DNA of 64,000 nt from Streptomyces termitum. GTDB lineage: Bacteria; Actinomycetota; Actinomycetes; Streptomycetales; Streptomycetaceae. A program made the translations under genes and the position numbers. The stretch covers positions 62,001-126,000 of the forward strand of contig NZ_BMUL01000012.1 in NCBI RefSeq assembly GCF_014650175.1, in the 5' to 3' direction. Under the pieces are notes generated by a model. The model did no database searches. It was not told where the DNA came from and worked only from the letters and a program-made list of their open reading frames with translations. Below, piece after piece: positions 43,504 to 51,627 of this stretch (position 1 is the first letter of the stretch; each line of letters opens with the position of its first letter).

Positions 43504-44693
43504 ACCGATCCATACTCGACAGTTACCGCGATATTGCATCTGCGTTGACCCCTCTTGCTGTCTCCCAGTTCCTGGCTTCTCATGACTGGGAACTCGAACA
43601 TCAACAGCCGGATGTTCGTCAGGTCTGGCGCTACGGCTCGGGTCGCTTTTCCGCCGCGCCACGGGTCATGATCCCGCTTGCTACGGACTTCGCAGATTTC
43701 ATGCCACGCTTCGTGGATGCACTCGAATCACTCGGGCACATTCATGACTGGGATGCAGGTCAGCTACTGGAACACATCATCGCTACACGCGCGGACCTCT
43801 TTTTCGTTCGTCTCGACCAAGGCATGATTGACGGCACAATCCCCTTCCAGCAAGCCGAAAAGACGCTGCAAGCTATCTACAAGATGATGAGGGCAGCAGC
43901 AACCACAACCGCTGACCCCCATCACTCGCATAAGGGACGCAGGCCAGCAGCAGTAGGAGAATTCCTGGATGAAGACGTACGGCTTGGACACACGAAGCGT
44001 GGCAGTTTTGTGTTCACTGTCGTAACACGCCTGGGAGACCCTAGCCCCGAGGCTATCGGCAGCCTCGAGCGGTCAACTATTGCCTTCCCCCGGCGGGTTA
44101 TGGAGACCCTAGCCAGAGGACTCGAGACCACAAAGCGCCTGACGCAATCCTGGGACCAGGAGGCCCTCGAATTTCCAAGCAGGCTAGGGCTAAGTGCAGG
44201 TCTAGTGGAATCACTCGAAGATATGTCGCAGCCCGAACACCTTCGTTCGCTGGACTTGTCTTTCCAATGGGCAGCAGCTGAACGTAAGCCGGACGTGGGA
44301 CTAGCAACCATTGCGCTGGACCGCGATGTGATTGATGAGCTCCCGCGAGTCCGGGAGCGGCTCGTACGAAGGGAAGAGCCCACACGACGGGAGACGTTGG
44401 TCGGACTCGTAAAATCACTCACGCGGGATGATGCGGCATCCAGCAACGACGAATCAGCAATCATTACCGTCGCGGCGGAGGTAAGTGGAAAAACTCTGCG
44501 AGTCCAGGTTCCGCTAGCTGGAGAGAATCACGGCTGGGCAATAATGGCATATAGGCGCCAACTGCCCTTTACGGTGACCGGAGACCTCTCGTACGAACGT
44601 CGTGCATGGCGTCTGACGGGCGATATCGAAGTCGATTCGAGCTTCCTGCAGCATCTCTCAGGATCGTCAAAACCCGACTTGGGCGAGGCATGA
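43500..44693 (+). CDS. unknown 397-residue partner of the DUF4365 protein
   Basis: Starts at GTG 43500, which overlaps the DUF4365 stop by 4 nt, so the two are coupled and probably act as a pair. Soluble, with an early aromatic segment (QVWRYGSGRF, VMIPLATDFADFMPRF) and a C-terminal beta-rich part (TLRVQVPLAGENHGWAIMAYRRQLPFTVTGDL). No domain recognised. Could be a regulator or sensor of the nuclease-like partner. Followed by a strong hairpin. Codon use is less GC-biased than in the core genes. Confidence 0.7.
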   Translation: MNRSILDSYRDIASALTPLAVSQFLASHDWELEHQQPDVRQVWRYGSGRFSAAPRVMIPLATDFADFMPRFVDALESLGHIHDWDAGQLLEHIIATRADLFFVRLDQGMIDGTIPFQQAEKTLQAIYKMMRAAATTTADPHHSHKGRRPAAVGEFLDEDVRLGHTKRGSFVFTVVTRLGDPSPEAIGSLERSTIAFPRRVMETLARGLETTKRLTQSWDQEALEFPSRLGLSAGLVESLEDMSQPEHLRSLDLSFQWAAAERKPDVGLATIALDRDVIDELPRVRERLVRREEPTRRETLVGLVKSLTRDDAASSNDESAIITVAAEVSGKTLRVQVPLAGENHGWAIMAYRRQLPFTVTGDLSYERRAWRLTGDIEVDSSFLQHLSGSSKPDLGEA

Positions 44694-44728
44694 AGCAAGA
44701 GCACTCCGTGCACCAGCGTCCGTCCCTC

Positions 44729-44769
44729 GCGGGCTGTGCTACCCCGGAACCGGGTGTAGCACAGCCCGC
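44729..44769. terminator. 14-bp perfect hairpin between the convergent units
   Basis: Arms at 44729-44742 and 44756-44769 pair without mismatch; the inner loop adds CCCGG/CCGGG. It lies between the plus-strand DUF4365 pair and the minus-strand DruA-like gene and can stop both. Confidence 0.75.
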
Positions 44770-44920
44770 GGACACAGGCGATCGCATGACAACTCCTGTG
44801 CTCAAGCATCCGCGCTTGAGCAAGAGACGGGGCACGTCCCGTCGGTAGTCATCGTGCCGGAATGCCTCCCAGACAGTTCGCTGGCCAGCGCCGACGTCTG
44901 GAGTAGGTGGTAACGGTCTC

Positions 44921-46897
44921 TTAATTGGAGATAGGGAACATTTCCTCGCCGGGCGCCGCCATTCCCTCTCCTACAGGCAGCGGCACGCGGGCACCGTGCT
45001 CCACTGGACGTACCAACCGATGCGAGCGCATGGACTCAAGAACATGCTCCTGTGTGGCCCGCCGTCGGCACCAGCGCTCAAGCCACCACTCGGAGACCTT
45101 CGCGTCCGCTTCGGTCAGTTCGGGATTCAGCAGGTACCTCGGCTCCTGGTCGACGCCGAGCGAGTAGTCCCGCACGTTCTCGACCAGAGGAACCCCGTAG
45201 AGGATGCGCTCGCGTCCGTGCTTGAGCAACTCGTTGGCGGGCCAGCCAAGCGCTGCCAGCCCCACTCGGACCTTGCGTAGTCGGGGGCTGACACCCTCGC
45301 CGAAGAGACTGTTGACCCGGACGAGCGAGCCGCGCAACGTCGAGACTCGAACCAGGGCGTCGACGGTCTCATCGGAGAAGTGAGAGGTCCCGAAGGATCG
45401 TGACCGTCCAAGCTCGTGAAAGCCCATACGGATGTCGCTCTCACCGCCCATGACGTCAGCAGGCCAAAACAGTCGGTTGTACTGACTTGAACCTGTGCCG
45501 TAGAGCGACGTGGTTCCGACGAAGGAGAGCCGCGGCTCACGCAGGATCGGGCGGCCGGCCATCGCCGACGCGATCTCGCTCGGGCGTGCATATTTCTCGC
45601 GGTAAGCGCACAGAACCTGGGGCGAGACGGCAAGTGCCCCCACTAGCTTCCCCGCCGCTAGCGCGCTGTAGGGCGCCACGGCGCCGCAGACGGTGAGGTC
45701 GGCGATGACAGTACCGACCCTCTCTCCACGTGCGCGACGCACCACTCGGCGCATCTGCGAACGGGCCTTCGGATCCGAGAATGCCTTGGTCAGTCCTTCG
45801 ATCGTGGGCGGAGAGAGATAGCCTCCAAGTAGGCTGGCGATCTCTAGGGCTTCTGCGAGCGCTGACGAACGCTTGCTCCGAAATAGGTCAGTTTCGGCGC
45901 GCTCCACCCACGCTTCGCGGTCAATGTTGCGGACTGCACGAATCGTGCTTGCCTGGTGGTGCCTCTGTCGGTGCCGATCGGCATCGGCCCGCAGCCGAGC
46001 GAAGACCTCGGGCGTGGGCGCTGCCAGGTCGGTTGGTTGGAGAATCCCGTCACGAAGGAGATCGTCAACGTAGATCTCGCTCTGCTGGCCCTCGATCCGC
46101 TGAACCAGCCAGCCAGCAATATCAGCAGTGGGCTCAGCTTGCAGTTGCTCGAGGAACTGATCCGTCTCCCAGCCCATCCAGTGGTCACGCTCGGCAATCT
46201 GGACGACAGGGCTGGAGATGGCCGCCAACCCGATCACCGCGTGGAACTCGGTGGCTGCGTCCCGGACCAAGATCGGCATCGAACGACCAGGCACGGTCGC
46301 GTAGGCGTTGGACCATGTGTGACGGAAGTAACGCCAGATGTCGTGAAGTTTGAATCCAGTAAGTTCACAAGTCGATGAGTCGACGATTTGGATGTAGGGC
46401 TTAATGACATCGGCAGACGCGCCGGCGCGCTGAAACGCGTCAGCCAGCTCGCGGCCGTCACGCATCAGGTTGAAGACGGAGACCAATCGGTCGCCGTGCT
46501 GGTGCGTGCGCTCCATTCCCTCGACGAACCGTCGAACGCTGCTCTTTCTGAGCTGTTCGTCACGGCGGAGGTGCTCCTGGCGCCGGATCCGGGCCTTCTC
46601 CACCTTGCGGTCGCCGTGGACCGAAGGGGGAGTAAAGACGGCCTCAGACCTGTCCACTCGAACCGTCCAGCCTTGATCCACAAGATCAATGGCGACGTGA
46701 GCAGCTGCCGCAAACAGAGGCTGGTCGTACAAGTTGTTGATCTTGGCTGCCTTCATCCACCGCTCGTGGTCGCCTACGGCTTCAGCCCCCACTGGCGTGC
46801 TCGCAAGCTGGGTGCAGAGCCGGGCGAACCCTTGCCGTTCCCGGCGGGAGGCATCGACCGGAAGGCTGAGAGGAACGAGCTTGGCCTCTTCTTTCAT
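44921..46897 (-). CDS. DruA-like (DUF4338-like) defence protein
   Basis: 658 residues from ATG 46897, which overlaps the GHKL stop (ATGA); ATG 46933 would add 12 residues. Conserved-looking blocks are IGLAAISSPVVQIAERDHWMGW, ADLTVCGAVAPYSALAAGKL, SEIASAMAGRPI, FVGTTSLYGTGSSQYNRLFW, FHELGRSRSFGTSHFS and VNSLFGEGVSPRLRKVR. From memory of family alignments this pattern is the long form of DUF4338/DruA, the signature protein of Druantia type I, where the catalytic role is unknown. The call is moderate because I could not run a profile. Coupled to a GHKL ATPase. Confidence 0.62.
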   Translation of the reverse strand: MKEEAKLVPLSLPVDASRRERQGFARLCTQLASTPVGAEAVGDHERWMKAAKINNLYDQPLFAAAAHVAIDLVDQGWTVRVDRSEAVFTPPSVHGDRKVEKARIRRQEHLRRDEQLRKSSVRRFVEGMERTHQHGDRLVSVFNLMRDGRELADAFQRAGASADVIKPYIQIVDSSTCELTGFKLHDIWRYFRHTWSNAYATVPGRSMPILVRDAATEFHAVIGLAAISSPVVQIAERDHWMGWETDQFLEQLQAEPTADIAGWLVQRIEGQQSEIYVDDLLRDGILQPTDLAAPTPEVFARLRADADRHRQRHHQASTIRAVRNIDREAWVERAETDLFRSKRSSALAEALEIASLLGGYLSPPTIEGLTKAFSDPKARSQMRRVVRRARGERVGTVIADLTVCGAVAPYSALAAGKLVGALAVSPQVLCAYREKYARPSEIASAMAGRPILREPRLSFVGTTSLYGTGSSQYNRLFWPADVMGGESDIRMGFHELGRSRSFGTSHFSDETVDALVRVSTLRGSLVRVNSLFGEGVSPRLRKVRVGLAALGWPANELLKHGRERILYGVPLVENVRDYSLGVDQEPRYLLNPELTEADAKVSEWWLERWCRRRATQEHVLESMRSHRLVRPVEHGARVPLPVGEGMAAPGEEMFPISN

Positions 46898-48351
46898 GAC
46901 TTTTGGAGCATCCGTCCGTAGGTCCTGCTCCACATGCGCAGGAGATCGTCGCAGTTGTGGCCGTCGCGGCTGAGGAGTGTTGTGGTGCGGGCCAAGGACA
47001 GGAGGAACAGTTCGAGAGCAGTCCGGAGTTCTCCTGCCGCCTCATCACCCAACTTCTGGAGCGGGCGGTACAACGCTGCGAAGGCAGGGTGGTCAACGTT
47101 CAGTGTGACATCGAGCGTGCGCCGCTTCAGAGAGGAGGCGAACATCTTATCGATCGAGAGTTGCTCGGATCCAATCCGGTAGCTCAGGGCGCCCGAGCCC
47201 CTACCCGCCGTAGGAATGACAGGCAGATCGGCATCCGCGGCCGCCGCTACCCGGCATGACGCCTCCGTGGCCGCTCGAAACTTGACCTCCTCGAAAGCTT
47301 GGCGGACACGTGAGTTCAAAAGCCGGGCGATCGCCTCCAACTCCGACCCGAGGGCCTCCTGGAGTACCTGGGAAGGCCGGATTCCCTGCTTGTTGATGGT
47401 GATACCAAAGTGCTCGTCGAGGACGGGATCAAACTCGATCTCGCAGCGCCACCAGTCGTCGTAGTTCTCTTTGCGCTTCGCCCCCATGAGGTGCCAGCCG
47501 CTCGCGATCTCGCGACCGGCGCGGAGGATGGAGACGCCAGCTCCGCCTACGATGCCGCTGCGCCGCTTGGTCGCGTTATCCAGGTGCTGCCAGTGCTGCA
47601 CCGGCAGCATCGCGAACCGGACAGTAACGAAGGCCGTCCTGCCCGACGACGCTGCCAGTTCGTAGCGGAGCGGCTCGAACGCCAAGCTTGCGCTGTGCCC
47701 CTCGATCTTCGCCGTGAGAAGCATTGGATCGACCGGATCGACCCGCTTCCCATTGAGGGTCAACGTGAGGTCCCCGTTGCTGAGGAAGCGGCGGTAGATG
47801 CGTCCAAGGTCCCGCCGCAGCACACGCTCGAGCCAGGCGAGGCGCTGGTACTCGATACGGTCACAGTGCTGCCAGGTCACCAGGCAGCCCGACCCCGTCG
47901 TGGCGCCGGGCTGACGGCGAGCCCGAAGATCAACTGGTGTCCCGGCCGCGATGGCGTCAACGTCCAAGCAGACCCGGTTGGCCGCCTGACCGTTCTGCCA
48001 TGAGGTCACCTCTACTCGCCGCGCCTGGCTGAGGGACGCGGCGGGCAGCCCCATGCCGAACCGGCCGAACGACTGCCTTTCGTCGAAGCGTGACGAGCCG
48101 CCGAAGCGGAGGCATGCCTCGAGCCCGGAGCGTGGCATGCCTTCGCCGTCGTCCTCCACACGGATCTCCGGAAGACCACCTGGTTTGGGCCTCGTGACCG
48201 TGACTGCGACCTTCGTCGCTACCGCCTGGAGCGAGTTGTCGATGAGTTCTGCGAGGGCGGTCGAGAGACTGACGTAGCCCGACTCCCGGACTGCGCGGAT
48301 GAAGTTGGAGGAGACCAGGAGGTCGTCCTTGCGTTGCGTCTGCTGGCCCAT
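46894..48351 (-). CDS. GHKL/HSP90-like ATPase
   Basis: 485 residues. The GHKL Bergerat fold is clear in the first 150: N box ALAELIDNSLQA, G1 VEDDGEGMP and G2 FGRFGMGLPAASLSQA, as in MORC, MutL and Hsp90. After about residue 160 a beta-rich middle domain and a helical C-terminus follow, without a recognised nuclease. Its ATG 48351 follows GGGAGAAG, and its stop overlaps the DruA-like gene. GHKL ATPases in defence islands act as ATP-gated clamps or sensors; the pair with the DruA-like protein is probably one system. Note the ATPase does not look like histidine kinase. Confidence 0.85.
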   Translation of the reverse strand: MGQQTQRKDDLLVSSNFIRAVRESGYVSLSTALAELIDNSLQAVATKVAVTVTRPKPGGLPEIRVEDDGEGMPRSGLEACLRFGGSSRFDERQSFGRFGMGLPAASLSQARRVEVTSWQNGQAANRVCLDVDAIAAGTPVDLRARRQPGATTGSGCLVTWQHCDRIEYQRLAWLERVLRRDLGRIYRRFLSNGDLTLTLNGKRVDPVDPMLLTAKIEGHSASLAFEPLRYELAASSGRTAFVTVRFAMLPVQHWQHLDNATKRRSGIVGGAGVSILRAGREIASGWHLMGAKRKENYDDWWRCEIEFDPVLDEHFGITINKQGIRPSQVLQEALGSELEAIARLLNSRVRQAFEEVKFRAATEASCRVAAAADADLPVIPTAGRGSGALSYRIGSEQLSIDKMFASSLKRRTLDVTLNVDHPAFAALYRPLQKLGDEAAGELRTALELFLLSLARTTTLLSRDGHNCDDLLRMWSRTYGRMLQKS

Positions 48352-48439
48352 CGCTTCTCCCGATGACTTGCTCAGATTCCTGCGTCGAGAGTAGCTGCAT
48401 CGAGGACGCCTGGAAAGCCAGTCATACGGTGCGGCAACG

Positions 48440-48823
48440 TCACTCAGACCTGGTCACGATCGTGACTGTGATCCGCTTCGTCTTAGCTGGCTCGGTCAGG
48501 TCCATGCCTGATCCGTCAGCCGTGAGGAGGCGGACCGTAGGGCGGCTAACCCCAGCAACATGCTGGTAGGGCTCGGCAGATTCGAGCATTACGACCCGGC
48601 CCGTACGTTGCAGATCGAACGAGATGCGGTGGCCGGCCGTGTGCATGGTGATGATGCGCTCAGCGACGTCCACCTCTGCCACTGCCTCCCCCACGAGCGC
48701 GTCTGGAAGAGGTGAAACGGACTTGAGAGAGTTGACGCCGAGCACCTGGAGCGCGGCGATCTTCTTCCCATTGAGTCGCTCCAGGAGGGATGCGATCTCG
48801 GCTGCTGACTGGATGGTGGCCAT
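48440..48823 (-). CDS. small protein, possibly Fpg/Nei N-domain-like
   Basis: 127 residues from ATG 48823 (no clear ribosome site; a start at 48862 would add 13). SAAEIASLLERLNGKKIAALQVLGVNSLKSVSPLPDALVGEAVAEVDVAERIITMHTAGHRISFDLQRTGRVVML reads like the beta-rich N-terminal domain of formamidopyrimidine-DNA glycosylases (lesion binding), but the catalytic N-terminal Pro and the C-terminal zinc finger are absent. It sits 88 bp upstream of the GHKL gene on the same strand and may be part of the unit. Weak similarity only. Confidence 0.5.
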   Translation of the reverse strand: MATIQSAAEIASLLERLNGKKIAALQVLGVNSLKSVSPLPDALVGEAVAEVDVAERIITMHTAGHRISFDLQRTGRVVMLESAEPYQHVAGVSRPTVRLLTADGSGMDLTEPAKTKRITVTIVTRSE

Positions 48824-48969
48824 GTGAGCATCATGGCTGAAGAGACAAGCCGTGTGTGCCAAGACGGTCAGCTACCGTCTCGAGTATCCACTGCCTTTCC
48901 TGCCAGTCTGTGGCGAGACACCCGGTATAGCGGGTTGTCCGTCCTGAGCAAGGCAGGGGCCCTGCCCTG

Positions 48970-49530
48970 ATGGCGACGCGAACGGCGTGGAGCCGGATCT
49001 TCGCGAGTTGGCTGTTCGCCCTCGCAGTCTTGGGCTGGTATCCAAAGAAGGCACTGCAAGAAGCCCGCCCCGTACGCCTGCTCGGCAAGCCTTGGCCCGG
49101 CGTTCCAGCCCGAGGACGCGGCGCCAGCAACCGGGCCAACGCCTGCTGGCTCTCGACCGCCAAGGGCCTCACACCTCACGGGCTGTGTCACACCCATCGA
49201 ACCTAGATGGAAGACCCGGGCACCGGGAGGGTCCTCATGGACAACCGAAGGGGCCACATTGACGGCTCTGTCTCAGCACTCAATGCCCACGTCACCCCTG
49301 GCATGCACAAGCGCCTCATGATTGGAGTGACTGAGCAGTGGGAGACAGCGCTCGACGCCCGGCTGGCAGTGCACTCGGCATCGCCGGTGTGCATCCTCAA
49401 CGACCTCCTGCGCACACGCGCGTCCGTGATCCGACCTTCTCGCCATCGATCCATGTCAGAACCAAACAGTCCCGACGCCGCCGACGGCCCCTCGGAGACC
49501 GGTGAATTTCACCCGTTGGCCAGGGGGTGA
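48970..49530 (+). pseudogene. decayed tyrosine integrase (C-terminal part)
   Basis: In one frame a peptide resembling the catalytic end of streptomycete tyrosine recombinases runs from about 49111 to 49530 (NRANACWLSTAKGLTPHGLCHTHRT, stop, MEDPGTGRVLMDNRRGHIDGSVSALNAHVTPGM). It carries three lesions: the H-x-x-R Arg is Cys (HGLCH), a TAG at 49204-49206 sits where W is expected (RTW), and the nucleophile Tyr of the Y-A-H block is Asn (LNAHVTP). The N-terminal half is not recognisable. It lies near the right attachment site, the usual place for the integrase gene. Confidence 0.75.
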
Positions 49531-49660
49531 CGAGAGTTTCTGACGGAGTTTCACGCACGGCTGTCCACCGGTTGTCCACGAGGATCCGTTGTGCCAACCT
49601 GGCCTGCCCCTACCGGCAAGCAAAAGACCAGTTCAGAGTCTTGGACCGTCGGTCTCGTCA

Positions 49661-49691
49661 CAGAATCGAACCTTCGACCTACGCATTACGA
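49661..49691. repeat. degenerate attachment-site relic
   Basis: 31 bp that match the att/tRNA core (GATTCGAAC..., CCTACGCATTACGA) with several mismatches, about 120 bp inside the right att site. Possibly the trace of an older or tandem integration. Confidence 0.5.
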
Positions 49692-49739
49692 TGCACAGAC
49701 AGGGGGGTGCCCGATTTGCCGAGATTTCAAGGTCAACGG

Positions 49740-49776
49740 AAAAAGAAACCCCAGATCATACGCCTGACCTGGGGTT
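49740..49776 (-). terminator. tRNA-Thr terminator supplied by the island
   Basis: Arms AACCCCAGATCA and TGACCTGGGGTT (one mismatch), followed on the minus strand by TTTCTTTTT. Just downstream of the tRNA 3' end. Confidence 0.75.
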
Positions 49777-49783
49777 CAACCTG

Positions 49784-49857
49784 AGCCGCCTTCGGGATTC
49801 GAACCCGAGACCTACGCATTACGAGTGCGTTGCTCTGGCCAACTGAGCTAAGGCGGC
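49784..49857 (-). tRNA. tRNA-Thr, anticodon CGU
   Basis: 74-nt cloverleaf read on the minus strand: acceptor GCCGCCU paired with AGGCGGC, D arm GCUC/GAGC, anticodon arm ACGCA-CUCGUAA-UGCGU with anticodon CGU (reads ACG), T arm UCGGG-UUCGAAU-CCCGA. No encoded CCA. Integration target of the island. Confidence 0.95.
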
Positions 49858-49941
49858 ATGCTGCGCGACACCATGGTGGGTGCAGCAGCGTCGCCAAGTC
49901 TACACAGTTTCCGGGGGCGGTCCGACCACCCCCGGGCGGGG

Positions 49942-51519
49942 CTACGAGCAGCGCTTTCGGGGGGTGGGCGGGGTGCCTTCGAGGAGGTAGGTGTTGATGG
50001 CGGTGTCGACGCAGTCGCTGCCGCGGCCGTAGGCGGTGTGGCCGTCGCCCTCGTAGGTGAGGAGGGTGCCGGAGGAGAGCTGGTCCGCGAGGGACCGGGC
50101 CCACTTGTAGGGGGTGGCGGGGTCGCGGGTGGTGCCGACGACGAGGACGGGGGCCGCGCCCTCGGCGGTGATGCGGTGCGGGCGGCCGGTGGCCGGGGTG
50201 GGCCAGTAGGTGCAGTTCAGGGCGGCCCAGGCGAGGCCCTCGCCGAAGACGGGGGACGCCTCGGTGAAGGACGGGGCGGCCTTCGCGGCGTCGGCCGGGC
50301 CCTGGTAGGCCGGGGGCAGGTCGAGGCAGTTCACGGCGGCGTTGGCGTACATGAGGTTGGAGTAGGTGCCGTCGGGTTCCCGCTCGTAGTAGCTGTCGGC
50401 GAGGGCCAGCAGGGCCGAGCCCTCGCCGCCGATGGCCCGGGTGAGGGCTTCGCGCAGTTGGGGCCAGGCGCCCTCGTCGTACATGGCGGCGATGACGCCG
50501 GTGGTGGCGAGCGATTCGCCGAGCGCGCGCTTCTCGCCGGTGGGGACGGGGGCGGCGTCGGCGGCGTGGAAGAACTTCCGCAGCGCCTGCCCGGCGGACT
50601 CGACCGTTCCGGTGCCGAGCGGGCAGTCCGGCCGGGCGACGCAGTCCGCGGCGAAGGCCCGGAAGGCGGTCTCGAAGCCGGCCGTCTGGTCGCGGTTGAG
50701 GTCGAGCGCGGAGAGCGAGGGGTCCATCGCCCCGTCGAGGACGAGCCGGCCGACCCGCCCGGGGAACAGTTCGGCGTAGGTGGCGCCGAGGAAGGTGCCG
50801 TACGAGGCGCCCACGTAGTGGAGTCTCGCGTCGCCCAGGACCGCCCGCAGGATGTCCATGTCGCGGGCGGTCTCCACGGTGGAGACGTGCGGCAGGACCG
50901 CGCCGGTGCGCTTCTCGCACCCGGCCGCGAAGCGCTTGAAGGAGGCCGTCAGGGCGTTGACCTCGGCCTGGTCGTCCGGGGTCTGGTCGACCTGTGTGTA
51001 CGCGTCCATCTCCGGGCCGGTCAGGCAGGCGACCGGTTCGCTGCGGGCGACGCCGCGCGGGTCGACGGCCACCATGTCGTACCGGGCGCGGACCGGTTCC
51101 GGGTAGCCGATGCCCGCGTACCCCTGGAGGTAGCCGACGGCCGAGCCGCCCGGCCCGCCCGGGTTGACCAGGAGCGAGCCGATCCGCTCGCCCGGTCCGG
51201 TGGCCCGCACCCGGGAGACCGCCAGCTCGATCTCGGGCCCGGCGGGCTTCGCGTAGTCGAGCGGGGCGCGCAGGGTCGCGCACTGGAAACCGGAGACGCC
51301 GCAGTCGCGCCAGGCCGGCTTCTGCCCGTAGTACTTCTTCAGCTCCTCGGGCGAGGGGGCGGGCGAGGCGGGGCCCGGTGTCGCGGACGCGCCGCCGGCC
51401 GCCCGGGTCGCGGACCCCGTCGGCGACGCCGCGTCGCTGCCCCCGGTGCAGCCGGAGAGGATCAGTCCGGCGACGGCGACGGCCGCGGCGGAGGTACGGA
51501 GCAAACGCCTGGAGTCCAT
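49942..51519 (-). CDS. secreted lipoprotein alpha/beta hydrolase, TAP-like tripeptidyl aminopeptidase
   Basis: 525 residues. A lipoprotein signal peptide ends at LILSGC (Cys about 24), then an Ala/Ser/Pro linker, then an alpha/beta hydrolase fold: oxyanion loop LLVNPGGPGGSA, nucleophile elbow YVGASYGTFLG (Ser), acid GTTRDPATPYKWA (Asp) and histidine EGDGHTAYG near the C-terminus (TAP-like C-terminal domain). Homologues are secreted tripeptidyl aminopeptidases of Streptomyces, acting outside the cell. It neighbours holB on the same strand; regulation is not visible. Confidence 0.9.
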   Translation of the reverse strand: MDSRRLLRTSAAAVAVAGLILSGCTGGSDAASPTGSATRAAGGASATPGPASPAPSPEELKKYYGQKPAWRDCGVSGFQCATLRAPLDYAKPAGPEIELAVSRVRATGPGERIGSLLVNPGGPGGSAVGYLQGYAGIGYPEPVRARYDMVAVDPRGVARSEPVACLTGPEMDAYTQVDQTPDDQAEVNALTASFKRFAAGCEKRTGAVLPHVSTVETARDMDILRAVLGDARLHYVGASYGTFLGATYAELFPGRVGRLVLDGAMDPSLSALDLNRDQTAGFETAFRAFAADCVARPDCPLGTGTVESAGQALRKFFHAADAAPVPTGEKRALGESLATTGVIAAMYDEGAWPQLREALTRAIGGEGSALLALADSYYEREPDGTYSNLMYANAAVNCLDLPPAYQGPADAAKAAPSFTEASPVFGEGLAWAALNCTYWPTPATGRPHRITAEGAAPVLVVGTTRDPATPYKWARSLADQLSSGTLLTYEGDGHTAYGRGSDCVDTAINTYLLEGTPPTPRKRCS

Positions 51520-51627
51520 CCCCGGAGCGTATCCGGAAGGGTACGGAGCGTGTCCAATCGCCGGTCGTACGGCCCTGATCCGGCCGGTCGTGCGCCCCCG
51601 GGGCCGTACCGTCAGGCGCCCGCTGCC

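Larger units (their letters stand above)
30680..49826. mobile_element. integrated genomic island in tRNA-Thr(CGU), about 19.1 kb, integrase decayed
   Basis: Bounded by 44-bp perfect direct repeats. Inside are an HTH/Xis-like gene, an AbiEii-type unit, a Druantia-like operon, a DUF4365 pair, a GHKL/DruA-like pair and a broken tyrosine integrase near the right end. Base composition is visibly lower in GC, most clearly at 33.2-36 kb and 42.9-44.7 kb, and one TTA codon occurs. No conjugation, replication or phage structural genes are seen, so it is a defence island rather than a complete element. Confidence 0.8.

Noticed and set aside
48831..49257. Minus-strand proteins opposite the integrase remnant
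   Set aside because: They are antisense to a recognisable integrase peptide and show no family pattern.
49661..49691. Functional att site
   Set aside because: Several mismatches to the core and no integrase able to use it.
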